Positions 54,446 to 64,000 of a DNA stretch of 64,000 bases are shown here, piece by piece. The stretch lies in contig JAPJBO010000838.1 of assembly GCA_030068145.1 (NCBI GenBank), forward strand, positions 36,722 through 100,721. The letters are read 5' to 3'. Every line of letters starts with the position of its first letter. The first letter of the stretch is position 1. Both the position numbers and the translations under genes were made by a program. Below the pieces are notes generated by a model that ran no database searches, was not told the DNA's origin, and worked only from the letters and a program-made list of their open reading frames with translations. This stretch comes from Diplonema papillatum. Its lineage: Eukaryota > Euglenozoa > Diplonemea > Diplonemida > Diplonemidae.

Positions 54446-56019
54446 TTGACACTAGTATTTTGGGTTCGACCACTGGTGGACCCCTGGCTGGCCCATGAGC
54501 GACCATGTTGACCACTGTCTGTGCCAAGCACAAGCATACGAGGGACGGAAACCGCAGGTGTGGGCCTTCACCGTGGTGGAGCCAGGCTAGATTCGGGGTG
54601 GCGCCCTGGGAGGGACAGGGACGGGGGTAGTCACGCCTTAGTCCCAGGGCCATCTGTATGTGTTCTCCTGGTCATCGCTACCGCGCTGACCTTTCCCTCA
54701 AAGCCCGCTGCCCACTGCCCTGCAAGAGATATGCTTTGCACTCTCTGAATGCCCATTGACTGTGCTCCGCTTCAGCCGACTGCTTTGGAAGAGGTACTGT
54801 GCTCCGTTTGGTGCCGACTGCCCTGCCAGAGACGTGCTTGCAGACAGAGGTCGGCCGCCGCTACTTTGGTTTTCTCTCGCGTCTTCCCAGCTCCGCCACC
54901 TTCCCAGAGGCTTGGGGAGAGCCACGTGCTCCGGCTGTAAGGGACGAGACCGAGGTGCGACGCTGGCCCCGGTCGCAATCTGTATGTGCCGGCCCGGCCC
55001 GATTAGGCCTTTGGAGTACCGCGTGAATGGCGCGATTGGGCCCACGCGCATGCAGCCTGTCTGCTCGCAGTCACGCCGGCCGGCCCGCAACCGCAACCAC
55101 ATTCGCTTGTGCCCACACACCAGCTCTTCTTATCGAGCTAGCGATCCAGCTAAGGAGCACAACCGAGGATCCGAGGCGGAATCATGCCCCACAGTGGCCG
55201 CACGAGAGCAGACAGCGATGAAGGCCGCAGGGACAGGGTGTGTCAGCCACAATAACGGCAGGTTCCTCCCGCAGACGCACTACCCATCGGAATGTGACAG
55301 CGCAAGTAGGCTCGATGGAAGCACGAAGTGAAGCAGGATAGACGAGCTACGGAGACGAGACGAGTCGTGTACCAGGGGCAGGCCGGGACGATGAACCGCA
55401 TGAAGCCGAAGAAAAAGTTCAAGAACGAAGCAACACCACAAGCCGCGTGCAGCCAAGCAGACCTCCCGGAACCTACGTGGGCAGTAACGAGGAGCCAACA
55501 GATGAGTGTCCACTGAACCCCCTTGTCAATCCCACGAGGGCGTCTGACAATGGCATGCGTGACATTGCAGTGCCTAAAGGTGAGATTAGCCTCCGTTTTC
55601 AACCGCCTTGTTGTCGCCAGGGAGATCGAACCCACAAACAGAAACTTGACATCTTCGAGGACAGGGTGCCCTATCGCCTGGAACTGCCCCGCAGGGAATG
55701 CCAAAAGGCTCGAGTATTAGCTGCGCTAAATTGCAAAGGTTGCTAATACGGGAAAACGGGTACCCGAGCCCCTATGCACTCGACAACCTGCTTCCACAAG
55801 TCAGTCCGAACTTCCTCGTCCCCTGCTGCACTGCCTGGATACATCCTTTTTTCAGACGAATATGCTTCTTTTTGTTCGATATTCGATGATCGTGCTATCA
55901 GCATCTTTAGCCCCAGAAGAAGGCTCGATAATAGACACGTTGCATCGGCTAATCAGGATTGGCTGAGTGCTGTGTGTTTAATCAATTGTTACAGTACCCC
56001 CCCAATTCACCAAAAGCTG
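54446..56019. other. Gene-free stretch between the DIRS-like element and the LINE
   Basis: The reading frames have no recognisable motif. It is bounded on both sides by related GTAATCGAGT-type repeats, so it may be one inserted unit, but no terminal repeats or target duplication were found. Confidence 0.45.
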
Positions 56020-56108
56020 ATCGATTGTAATCGATCGTAATCGAGTGTAATCGTTTGGATTAGAATGCAAAGAATCTGTGGCGATAATCTGCATCGCCGA
56101 CGGCGCGG

Positions 56109-59100
56109 TTATCTCTTCGCACGTGATGTGTCATGCTTTCGCCTCTTTAGCTCGTCTTGATCGTCGCGCTCAGGCGCGCGTTTGGTGCTTCGCTTCTTCT
56201 TCGATTGCTCGTCGAGGTTCATCGGTTGCGCGTCGATTTCTGCTTTTTCCCAGCGCCTGGGCGATGGTCGTGGCGCATCGACGCGTCCTTTGCGTCTTTT
56301 CGGTACCGGCTCCGCCGCGGAGTCTGGTTGCCGCTTCTTCGCTGGCGTTGGCGCCGTCTTCCCGACCTTCGCTGCTGATGTCGGCGTTGATGTTGCGGGT
56401 TCTCGCTCGTCTTCCTCTGCTTCCGGCAGAACGAGCACCACGTTCTCACGTTTCGCCTGTCTCGGCGCTGGCGCGGGACCCTCCGGCTCCGCCTTCCTCT
56501 TCTTCGCCGTTGTTTCTTCACCTCTCGCCACGGCCGCCCGGTGGTGCCCTTTCCTGCAGCAGTGCCCGGGTCTCCTACTCCTCAGGTCGGCGTGTTTCTT
56601 ACAGCCGTCGCACGTCGGCATGCCATGATCGAGGCATCGGTGGTGATGGTTGCGACAGCACTCCGCTGTCGTCTTACACGTGGCGCACTGCGTCATCCGG
56701 TGCTCGGCACACATTTTTACGGCTAGGCCATCACCCTCCCTGTGATGGGCCTGGCAGCACCACGCCACCGACTTGCCCCGGCGCTTACACACGTCGCACT
56801 TCACCTTTTGGTGCCCGGGGCACACCCGCTCACCCCACTTTTCGTGTCGGGGAATCCCTTCCGGCACGAGCCACGGATCCCCTCCGACGACAGCCGACTT
56901 CTTCCCTTTCCTCTTCTCCGTAGCGTCATCGAAGGCCGCCCATCTCGCCGCACGCTCCGCCCTTTCTCTTCCGTACGTCGGGAAAAGGTCCATCCCCCAC
57001 GCCTCGCCGGTGAACGCATGCCGGCTCGCCTTCAGCTGCGTCTCCAAGATTCCCATCGTCTCCTCGCCGCCGCGGAAAATTGGCCTCATCTCGTAGCCCG
57101 TGAGGCATGGGGGGGCCCCTACCGTTCTCAATGAACCTATCTTCTCCAGCTTTCTACCCGGCAGAAGCGGCCCCACCCCTTTCCGCTCAAGCGCTTCCCC
57201 GATCGTTTTCAGCATCCGCGCCAACATTCTCGCACGGATACACAGCGGCGTCCCACCTGTCGTCGCCACTAAACTGCCCGGTAGATCGAGCCCGGTGTAC
57301 ACTTCGAAGTCTACTGCGAGCTCTGCCGTCGAGACGTCACCCGCTACCGACCAGCACATCCCATCCAGCCAATACTGCAGCGCCCGGAACCACCTCTCTC
57401 CTGCTACCGCCGTGAAGGTCCCCGGTCCAGCGATCGCTTCGAAATTCAGCCGGCGCGGGGGGCAGTCGTCAGGGTGCAGTTGTCTCCAGGGGTGGCCGAC
57501 TGCCCGGTCTCTTCCTTCTCTCTCCAGCCGTCGTCTCTCTTGCATGACTTCCGCCATGAATGTGTGCAGCACTTCGATGTTGATTCGACTTCCCTTCGGC
57601 AGAATCCCGTGTTCTTGCAGGCACGGAGGCCAAGTCGAGCGATCTGCGTCAACAATTTCGGCATACTGCTGTTGCATTCGGATTCGTTCATACGCCCGGC
57701 ACTGCCACCAAATGTGGCCCAGAGTTTCTTCCGTCGCCTCGTCACAGCGTCTGCACAGCCCGTCACCTCCCCACAGCTTGGCAGCATGTGATTCCGTCAT
57801 CACCGACCCTGCTACGACCTCGGCAACGTCCCGCGCGGCCGTCAGCGTTGTCGACGCCTTCAGCCCGTAGGCATTCGTCGCGGTGTAGTCGACACCCGCC
57901 CGTACCCCTCCGAAGTTTGTGCGCCTCTTCTCGAGCTCCCCTAGTCGCCAGCCGTGAATCGCCTTTCTCAGGGTGTGCCCTCGCTCCCCCTTACTCTGTC
58001 GCACCAGCCTCAGCACATTCCCTGCCTCGTCCTCGGCGTCGTCGAGATCTTCTGTCCATCGTATACCGAGCTTCTTTGCATGCTCGGCCGCAATACCGAT
58101 CGGTCCCCATGCGCGGATTCTGCTGCCATACGCCCTTCGAACTGTTGCGACGCGGGCCCTCCATACCGGCCTCTTTCGGCACACTTCTGCGATCATGCCG
58201 AGCGACCGATATGGCAGCACTGTGTAGGGGTCGAGCATGTGGGCCTTGTTTAGAATGCCCAACACGGCCTCCTGTGCCCGATGCAGCCTCACCGGGTCCC
58301 AGACGCCTCTGAGCAATGCTGCGGTGAACTTCCCCAGCCCCCGCACCGTCGGAAGCGCGAACTCCGAGCCGTATGTCGCCGCCGGTAGAACCGCCATCGC
58401 CGCTAGCCCCGACCTCTGCGCCCTCGAGATCGGTAAGGCACCCAACCGTTCGGCCTCCTCTGCACGCTGGTCGTAGCGCAGGTCCGTTGTTCTGCGTGTC
58501 CGCTTCGTGCCGACCAGACATCCTACGATTGTAAGCTCTTCCTTCGTCACGATGTCGGTGCCACCTATCTTCAACTTCGCTTCGTACCCCTTCGGCGTCC
58601 CGAAAGCGAACGTCTTCGGTATCCCGATCGACATGCCGGTGTTCGCACAAAACCTGTCGACTTCCACCAAGGCGTCCTGCAAGCATGCTTCTCTGAGACG
58701 CGTCAGGAGGGTGAGGTCGTCCGCGAAGGACTCGCTCGTCACCCCCCCCACGTCGTCCACTCTGCGCACCACGATGGACAGCAGCGCGTTGATGAGGATC
58801 ACGCTCAGGGGGCAGCCCTGCAGTATCCCGTTGGTGGTGTAAAAGATGTCTCCCAGCCCCATGTGCAACTTGTACCGCCTTCGTAGTCGCGCGTAAACAT
58901 CGCGCAGCGGCCCGAGAATTCTCTCATGGAGGCCAAGATCCCCCACCAGCTTCAGCACGACGTCTCGTGGCACTTTGTCGAAGCACTTGGCAAAGTCTAG
59001 GGCCACGCCGTACAGCTCCTTTCCCGTCAAGAGAGCCTCTTCAATCTGCGAGGCGATTTCAAACACCACGTCCACGGTTCCGTGTTTGGGCCTGAACCCG

Positions 59101-61631
59101 TGCTGGCTATCTGCTATCCAGCCTTCTTGCCACTGGACGACGTCCCTGAGCCTCGTGCTCGCCCACAAGCGATAGACCGCGCTTGTGACGGTGATGGGCC
59201 GCAATGCCAGCGGGTCGAGGGTTTCGTCTTTCGGGATCAGCGTGACCGCGGCTTCCAACAACGCGTTCGGCCACGTTCCGGTCGCTTCTATCGCGTTGAA
59301 CACCTCCGCCAGGGCGTTCAGCAACGGCAGTGGCAGCTTCTTTAACTCTGCTGTGCTCCATCCGTCCACGCCCGGGACTCCGGCACGCTGCTTCTTTCCA
59401 AGAACGCTCCTCAGATCATCGCCCGTCAAATCTCGGCACACCATCGGTCGACATCGGATGTATTCCGCATACTCCGCCTTGAAGGCTTCATAGCACGGTT
59501 CCGGTCTACTCGCGTACATCCGGTTGATGGGCGCCCATTCTTTCTGCAACGTCGCGTCGATCTCCCGTAGATTTGCCGTGTAGCGGCCATCCACTTTCAG
59601 CGCCACCAGACCGTCCGCCTTCTTCCTTCTGCACCACGGAAGCAGTTGCGCCCTGTTTGCACAGTGGAAGTTCTGCATCTTGCTCTCCAGCTGAGCTATT
59701 CTCCCCTTTCGCGCCTGTGCTGTCAGTGACCGGCTCCTCGCTTCCAGCTTCTGCCTCAAGGTCTGGGCGACGCTCAAGTCCGGCGGGCGTCGCGGCAAAT
59801 CGCGCACCTTTGGTACTCGTCCGGCCATTGATTCCAGTCCCGATACTACGTTCTCCCACGTCTTCTCCAGCGATCTCGGCATGCACCCGGGTCCTTCCCC
59901 ACTCAGTGTTTGCAGCCCTCGGATGTAGGCGTCGAGGCCGTTCAATATCTTCCGGAATCTGCTTGAGGCATACGTACCCGCGCCCGTCCCGGTGTCTGTC
60001 ACGGACGCAAAATGTTCTCTCTTAGGCTTTCTTGTCTCACCCCGTCCTTGATAGGCGGCAACGGGCCCGTCGAGCAACCCCTGTTTCTCCGCCAGCTCGA
60101 CCAGATATCCCTCGCACGCCTTAGTCGCCGACACCCAGAGCGCTTCCACGTCATCTGGTGCTGCATCTTCGAACCGGTGCTTCACTAACAACTCTTCCGC
60201 CCGCGCTGCTGCCCGTCCTTCGTGCGTCACGTCTACCTGGCTCATGGACCTTGGCATGCGGTACCTCTCACATGTGTCTGCAAACGCGGTGATGTCCAGC
60301 TCTACCGTCACCATCTTGTGGCTGGGCACCCGCTGCCCTTCCGCGTCTACGACGACGGTGGTTTCGCTCGCTACCAGTGAGTGTATCGCGACGTCGTTCA
60401 GCAAGACGTGATCGATGCGTGTGCCTCGCGTCCCCGTCTTCTCGTACGTCTTCGGGGCACCGCCATCGGTGCAGATCTCTGCGGCGTCGTACCATCCCGA
60501 TCGCAGCATGCACGACATCGCCGCCGACGACGAGGGCTCCGCATTAAAATCGCCGGCCACAATGACCGGTACTCGTCCGAGACTTGCTGCTTCTCGGTGC
60601 ACCTCCGCAATAATCTTCTCCCTCTCCGGCGCCGCCTTGTCCCCCGAGTTCGCATACAGTGTGAAGACATGCAAAAATTGGTTTCCTCTTCCAAGTCCGA
60701 CGGCCACGTGCACCCACCTCCGGCTCGGTGACGGCTTCCCGACCACGAAGGCCGGCGCCGGTTTCTTCGCGAAGACTGCAACACCCGCTCCGCCGGCTTC
60801 CGCTATCCACGGTGATGCTTTGCCCTGCCGGTCAAGTCGCTCCCGACACGGTTCCCCCCACAGCGACTTCCAGTCTCGCCTGACGCCGTCCTCGAACTCC
60901 CTCTGACCCCAGTCGGTCAAAAGCGTCTCCTGTACCGCCAGAATGTCGACAGCGGCACAATCCAAAAAGTGTGCCCTCCCCCCGAGAGATGTCATGTTTA
61001 TCGTCCCGAACTTCAGCGTCTCCCTTCCTCCTTGTAACACGCCCCCGTCCCGCTTCGGCGGCACCTGCTGCGACCTGGCGTCCGTTCCTTCATGTGCTGC
61101 GACCCTCACCGCGTGCTCGACCCGGCTCAACTCCACAGTTTCCACCGTGTCTGCATGTAGCGCCAGCTCCGCCAATGTGGTACCCGGGAGCAGGAGCCGG
61201 TCGTAGTGCTCCGGAACGTACGTGACCGCCGTCTGCTGCCCCGTGGCGCCCACGCGAGGTGCGTATCGTCGCAGGATGTGCGGCCTCCTGCTGTCCAGCA
61301 CCCAGAGTACCGCTCCGGTGACCGTCGCGGCTGCCGTCAACGTCATCTCGTCCCCGTACTCGTACGGCCCCCGCATTGCCTCCACGTAAGCAAACCAGCT
61401 GCCGTACCTTTCGGACGGCGCGAAGTGTGCTTCGAATGTCGGGTCTTTTAACATCGCGTCCACAACCCGTGCACGAAGTCTCCTTACCGACCACCCCGGC
61501 AGTCCGGCTGCGACCGCTGCGAACTGGCAGGCCCCGTCCCCAGGGACTTCTTGCACACTCGCTCCCATCGCGTCCGCGGCTTCTCTCAACCTTAACCCCA
61601 GCGTTTCGTGCGTCTCTCCACCGCCACGCAT
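56109..61631 (-). CDS. LINE ORF2: OTU protease-endonuclease-reverse transcriptase-zinc fingers (1840 aa)
   Basis: Replication protein of the LINE, starting at ATG 61631, 15 nt after the ORF1 stop. Residues 20-145 form an OTU cysteine-protease domain with Asp32 and Cys35 in PGDGACQF and His142 in PEHYDRLL. An apurinic-type endonuclease follows (FGTINMTSLGG, ILAVQETLL, VIVAGDFNAEP, TRIDHVLLND, SHKM). Reverse transcriptase comes next (LRPITVTSAVYRLW, QHGFRPKHGTVDVV, GVALDFAKCFDKVP, GILQGCPLSVILIN, ESFADDLTLL). Then a CCHC finger (CRRCDEATEETLGHIWWQC) and, near residues 1590-1720, a long Cys/His-rich array (CPGHQKVKCDVCKRRGK, CAEHRMTQCATCKT, CLDHGMPTCDGCKK), ending in a Lys/Arg/Glu-rich tail. No RNase H was seen. 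No frameshift was seen, so the protein is probably functional. Confidence 0.93.
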   Translation of the reverse strand: MRGGGETHETLGLRLREAADAMGASVQEVPGDGACQFAAVAAGLPGWSVRRLRARVVDAMLKDPTFEAHFAPSERYGSWFAYVEAMRGPYEYGDEMTLTAAATVTGAVLWVLDSRRPHILRRYAPRVGATGQQTAVTYVPEHYDRLLLPGTTLAELALHADTVETVELSRVEHAVRVAAHEGTDARSQQVPPKRDGGVLQGGRETLKFGTINMTSLGGRAHFLDCAAVDILAVQETLLTDWGQREFEDGVRRDWKSLWGEPCRERLDRQGKASPWIAEAGGAGVAVFAKKPAPAFVVGKPSPSRRWVHVAVGLGRGNQFLHVFTLYANSGDKAAPEREKIIAEVHREAASLGRVPVIVAGDFNAEPSSSAAMSCMLRSGWYDAAEICTDGGAPKTYEKTGTRGTRIDHVLLNDVAIHSLVASETTVVVDAEGQRVPSHKMVTVELDITAFADTCERYRMPRSMSQVDVTHEGRAAARAEELLVKHRFEDAAPDDVEALWVSATKACEGYLVELAEKQGLLDGPVAAYQGRGETRKPKREHFASVTDTGTGAGTYASSRFRKILNGLDAYIRGLQTLSGEGPGCMPRSLEKTWENVVSGLESMAGRVPKVRDLPRRPPDLSVAQTLRQKLEARSRSLTAQARKGRIAQLESKMQNFHCANRAQLLPWCRRKKADGLVALKVDGRYTANLREIDATLQKEWAPINRMYASRPEPCYEAFKAEYAEYIRCRPMVCRDLTGDDLRSVLGKKQRAGVPGVDGWSTAELKKLPLPLLNALAEVFNAIEATGTWPNALLEAAVTLIPKDETLDPLALRPITVTSAVYRLWASTRLRDVVQWQEGWIADSQHGFRPKHGTVDVVFEIASQIEEALLTGKELYGVALDFAKCFDKVPRDVVLKLVGDLGLHERILGPLRDVYARLRRRYKLHMGLGDIFYTTNGILQGCPLSVILINALLSIVVRRVDDVGGVTSESFADDLTLLTRLREACLQDALVEVDRFCANTGMSIGIPKTFAFGTPKGYEAKLKIGGTDIVTKEELTIVGCLVGTKRTRRTTDLRYDQRAEEAERLGALPISRAQRSGLAAMAVLPAATYGSEFALPTVRGLGKFTAALLRGVWDPVRLHRAQEAVLGILNKAHMLDPYTVLPYRSLGMIAEVCRKRPVWRARVATVRRAYGSRIRAWGPIGIAAEHAKKLGIRWTEDLDDAEDEAGNVLRLVRQSKGERGHTLRKAIHGWRLGELEKRRTNFGGVRAGVDYTATNAYGLKASTTLTAARDVAEVVAGSVMTESHAAKLWGGDGLCRRCDEATEETLGHIWWQCRAYERIRMQQQYAEIVDADRSTWPPCLQEHGILPKGSRINIEVLHTFMAEVMQERRRLEREGRDRAVGHPWRQLHPDDCPPRRLNFEAIAGPGTFTAVAGERWFRALQYWLDGMCWSVAGDVSTAELAVDFEVYTGLDLPGSLVATTGGTPLCIRARMLARMLKTIGEALERKGVGPLLPGRKLEKIGSLRTVGAPPCLTGYEMRPIFRGGEETMGILETQLKASRHAFTGEAWGMDLFPTYGRERAERAARWAAFDDATEKRKGKKSAVVGGDPWLVPEGIPRHEKWGERVCPGHQKVKCDVCKRRGKSVAWCCQAHHREGDGLAVKMCAEHRMTQCATCKTTAECCRNHHHRCLDHGMPTCDGCKKHADLRSRRPGHCCRKGHHRAAVARGEETTAKKRKAEPEGPAPAPRQAKRENVVLVLPEAEEDEREPATSTPTSAAKVGKTAPTPAKKRQPDSAAEPVPKRRKGRVDAPRPSPRRWEKAEIDAQPMNLDEQSKKKRSTKRAPERDDQDELKRRKHDTSRAKR

Positions 61632-61646
61632 CCCGTCGTTCCCCAG

Positions 61647-63599
61647 TCACGAACGCTTCGCCGCTGCTGGTTGGTGTGCCTTCTTCGTCTTCGCTAACGG
61701 TGACTTCCCCGGCGTTCCCAGCGGACGCTTCGGTTGCGTCATGTGGACGTCTTGAGACGGAGCCTCGGCCCGTCCCATCTTCTGCTTCGTCGGTGTGGCG
61801 ACGGGCGTCTTCGGCGCCTTCTTCTTGACCGGGGTCCGGTCTACGGGCATCGCCGGGGGTGTCTTCGGCCTCATCGTCGCGACCATCTCCGTCAGCTTCG
61901 CCATCTGAGCACTGAGTGCTGCGATGTCACCTCGCAGCGCGTCGTTCTTCGCGCGTAGCTCCGCGTTCTCCGCCCGGAGCTGTCGCACCGCGCCATTGTT
62001 GTCGCCCGCGCCCTTCGGTTGCTCGGGTGTGCTCGTCTTTTCCTGACCCTGCCGTCGCAACGCCTCGAGGTACGACGAGACCTTCGGCGTCCTCTCCGCC
62101 CTTGCATCCCACACCTGCGATTTCGGCCGCCGTCCGGACCTGTCTTCCTCGGTCTCGTCATCGACCTTCATCAGCGCTCCTCCCGCGCTTATCAGTCGAT
62201 GCGGGGGCGGCTCCTCGCTGGCGACGACGCGCGTGTCCCCATGCGTCTTGCTCCGGTAGGACGCGACTTGGCGACATGTCCATCCCGCCGCCTTCATGGT
62301 CGCCTCAAGATCCGAAGCGGCATCGCGCGCCTGTGCCCCCCTCACCAGGTAATGCATCGCGGGCGGACCCTGCTTCGCCGCCGCTTCGCCCAGCGATTCC
62401 CGCACCCGCTCGGACATGCCGTCTTCGACCCTCACCCCCAGCCGCGCGCGACTACGAGCAAGGCCCAGGCAGCCTTTCCCCTGCGCGAGCACGAGAGCGC
62501 TCTTCAGCGATGCTTCCTCGTCAGCTAGCCACACGACGTCGTTCGTCTCCGACCCCTCCTTCCAGCGCGGTATGCGTAGAAAGAGACCCCTCCTGCCCGA
62601 AATTCTCAGCAACCTCCCGACCTGCTCCTCTTCGACGCGCACCATCATCTGAAATACGCGGTTTACCCGCCGCACGTTGAACATGCTGTGCGGACTCAGG
62701 TCCACCTTCGCCTCTCCCGCGAGCCGCCTGCACTCCGCCTTCAGCACCCGCCCCCCCGATGGCTCCTGCAGGGCCGCCAACGTCTCTGCCCCGCACCATC
62801 GTGCATCTATCTCGGCGCAAATCAGCACCGTCGATGTCGGCGGGCGGTCAACCTTCTTCACGTCCGCGGGCGCGTACACCACGTCTCCCTCCGGGGACCT
62901 CGTCACGTACCCCGGCAGCACTTTCTCCGCGCCGTCAACTCGGCACACCACGTCCGTCCGCCTGCTGCCCTCCAGAGCCGCCACCGTGACCACCGCCGAG
63001 CCCTCCGGCATCCCTTCACGCCGTATCCTGCGCGCGCTCGCCATGGGCGCGAACGCCACCGTCGCTTCCGCCAGCTCGGTGTGGTCAACCACCGGCACTC
63101 CCCAGTCTTCCTGCCTCAGCTCTATCCTCGCCTTCCCCGCCCCTCCGACTGCCTTCTCGCCTTCTTGTGCCTTCTTCTGTCCGTCCTCTTCCATCGCGCG
63201 CGCGGCCGTCGGCTTCTTGCCCGGCACCTCTTTCCACCCTCCGTTGCGCTTCTTTTTCTTTTTCCCCTGTTTTCCACCCGACGCCTCTTGCTTCGCCACG
63301 CCGTCCCCGCCGCCGCTGGTTTCGTCGTTCTCACCTGCACTCGCCTTGCCTTTTCCGCCTTTACCGCCCGCTTTCTCTGCATCTGAACCCGCGACACCGT
63401 CACCGCCGTCGTCCCAGCAGAGCTCGCGCTCATCCCCCTCGTCATCCGCCCAGCTGGGAGCGTTCGTCGTACTCTGCTTCTTCGCGCCATCCGTCTGAGC
63501 CTGCCTTACCAGCCCGCTGACTGCGGCCATCAGATCAGCCATCTGCTTTCCCTGAGCCTGCACCTGGGCGGCGAGTTCCTTGAACCCCGGATCCGTCAT
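61647..63599 (-). CDS. LINE ORF1 protein (650 aa)
   Basis: First ORF of the LINE, start ATG 63599 (MTDPGFKELAAQVQAQ). N-terminal helix, then a disordered acidic/Lys/Gly region (residues 40-150, including KQGKKKKKRNGG), a folded middle region without a recognised motif (residues 165-470), a leucine-zipper-like coiled coil near 555-595 (AENAELRAKNDALRGDIA), and a basic Pro/Thr/Lys-rich tail (TPVKKKAPKTPVATPTKQK). Role by position: RNA-binding chaperone of the retrotransposition complex. No CCHC knuckle or RRM signature was obvious by eye. Confidence 0.85.
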   Translation of the reverse strand: MTDPGFKELAAQVQAQGKQMADLMAAVSGLVRQAQTDGAKKQSTTNAPSWADDEGDERELCWDDGGDGVAGSDAEKAGGKGGKGKASAGENDETSGGGDGVAKQEASGGKQGKKKKKRNGGWKEVPGKKPTAARAMEEDGQKKAQEGEKAVGGAGKARIELRQEDWGVPVVDHTELAEATVAFAPMASARRIRREGMPEGSAVVTVAALEGSRRTDVVCRVDGAEKVLPGYVTRSPEGDVVYAPADVKKVDRPPTSTVLICAEIDARWCGAETLAALQEPSGGRVLKAECRRLAGEAKVDLSPHSMFNVRRVNRVFQMMVRVEEEQVGRLLRISGRRGLFLRIPRWKEGSETNDVVWLADEEASLKSALVLAQGKGCLGLARSRARLGVRVEDGMSERVRESLGEAAAKQGPPAMHYLVRGAQARDAASDLEATMKAAGWTCRQVASYRSKTHGDTRVVASEEPPPHRLISAGGALMKVDDETEEDRSGRRPKSQVWDARAERTPKVSSYLEALRRQGQEKTSTPEQPKGAGDNNGAVRQLRAENAELRAKNDALRGDIAALSAQMAKLTEMVATMRPKTPPAMPVDRTPVKKKAPKTPVATPTKQKMGRAEAPSQDVHMTQPKRPLGTPGKSPLAKTKKAHQPAAAKRS

Positions 63600-63632
63600 T
63601 GCGCGCTCTCGGGGTTGTACCGCTTGATGTGT

Positions 63633-63656
63633 ACGCGTGTGTGTGTGTGTGTGTGT
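63633..63656. repeat. (GT)n microsatellite in the LINE 5' UTR
   Basis: About ten GT units upstream of the ORF1 start. Confidence 0.9.
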
Positions 63657-63802
63657 CGTCGGTCTTCTCTCTTTGTCTTCGTCCTCTTGATACTTTCTTG
63701 GTGCTTCCTTTTACCGGGACGGATCCCGGTGCCGCTCTCCTTCGAGAGTGTCCACGGCAAGACACCAATAAAGTACAGAAACTGTAGCTTTTAAATCGTT
63801 GG

Positions 63803-64000
63803 TTGGATTAGAATGCAAAGAATCTGTGGCGATAATCTGCATCGCCGACGGCGCGGTTATCTCTTCGCACGTGATGTGTCATGCTTTCGCCTCTTTAGCT
63901 CGTCTTGATCGTCGCGCTCAGGCGCGCGTTTGGTGCTTCGCTTCTTCTTCGATTGCTCGTCGAGGTTCATCGGTTGCGCGTCGATTTCTGCTTTTTCCCA
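63803..64000 (-). mobile_element. 3' end of a second LINE copy, head-to-tail with the first
   Basis: Appears identical to 56055-56252, including the last codons of ORF2, and cut by the window edge. Confidence 0.95.

Larger units (their letters stand above)
56055..63802 (-). mobile_element. Full-length LINE with OTU domain (ORF1 + ORF2)
   Basis: A 7.7 kb non-LTR retrotransposon on the minus strand. The 5' end is near 63802 with a (GT)n stretch at 63633-63656, followed by ORF1, ORF2 and a short 3' UTR ending TTGGATTAGAATGC (minus complement) at 56055. No poly-A tail is visible. Both ORFs are intact. The 3' end of a second copy begins immediately beyond its 5' end. Confidence 0.92.

Noticed and set aside
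54756..55331. 191-residue plus-strand frame
   Set aside because: No recognisable motif, biased Arg/Ser/Pro composition typical of GC-rich random frames, and overlapping frames of similar length on both strands.

Overview
The window is nuclear DNA from a eukaryote, most likely a unicellular protist with a large, repeat-rich genome. The evidence is genes interrupted by GT-AG introns whose splice phases match, eukaryote-only domains (SPX, RING, SP-RING, MIF4G, PPPDE, NOC3/CBF), and several classes of eukaryotic transposon. I cannot place the lineage from sequence alone. No bacterial operon, rRNA gene, CRISPR array or convincing tRNA was found.

Layout. (1) 0-35 kb is gene-bearing, and every host gene I can support lies on the minus strand. 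In order they are a PPPDE (DeSI-type) peptidase with an N-terminal UBA-like exon and a C-terminal CUE-like segment (0.16-2.24 kb); an SPX-RING-zinc finger-MIF4G protein (14.8-18.06 kb); an SP-RING (PIAS/SIZ-type) SUMO ligase spliced to a TFIIS-N/LW-like domain and a His/Gln-rich tail (22.0-24.96 kb); two paralogous coiled-coil proteins (27.05-27.6 and 30.1-30.66 kb); and the nucleolar complex protein NOC3 (31.2-34.55 kb). The gaps hold tandem repeats, a 1.6 kb inverted-repeat transposon and a hAT-type MITE. (2) 36.7-46.2 kb is a dense transposon graveyard: a decayed RT-RNase H pseudogene, at least seven full copies of a 212 bp MITE, hairpin-rich repeats and coding fragments caught between them. 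(3) 46.2-54.2 kb holds a tyrosine-recombinase retrotransposon (DIRS/Ngaro-like) with gag, RT-RNase H and recombinase. Gag and pol share one frame and are separated by a single UGA in the context UGA-CUAG. (4) 56.05-63.8 kb is a complete two-ORF LINE whose ORF2 begins with an OTU cysteine-protease domain. A second LINE copy starts directly behind it and runs off the window.

Three host genes have ubiquitin or SUMO domains (PPPDE/UBA/CUE, SPX-RING, SP-RING). They are far apart, so a functional cluster is not claimed. The most novel host gene is the SPX-RING-zf-MIF4G fusion, which would join an inositol-pyrophosphate (phosphate-status) sensor to an E3 ligase and an eIF4G-type scaffold. The most novel element feature is the in-frame leaky-stop arrangement of the DIRS-like retroelement.

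Limits: gene models come from reading splice sites and phases by eye, family names from remembered motifs, and no database search was run. Repeat boundaries are accurate to a few bases where a target-site duplication is quoted and approximate elsewhere.
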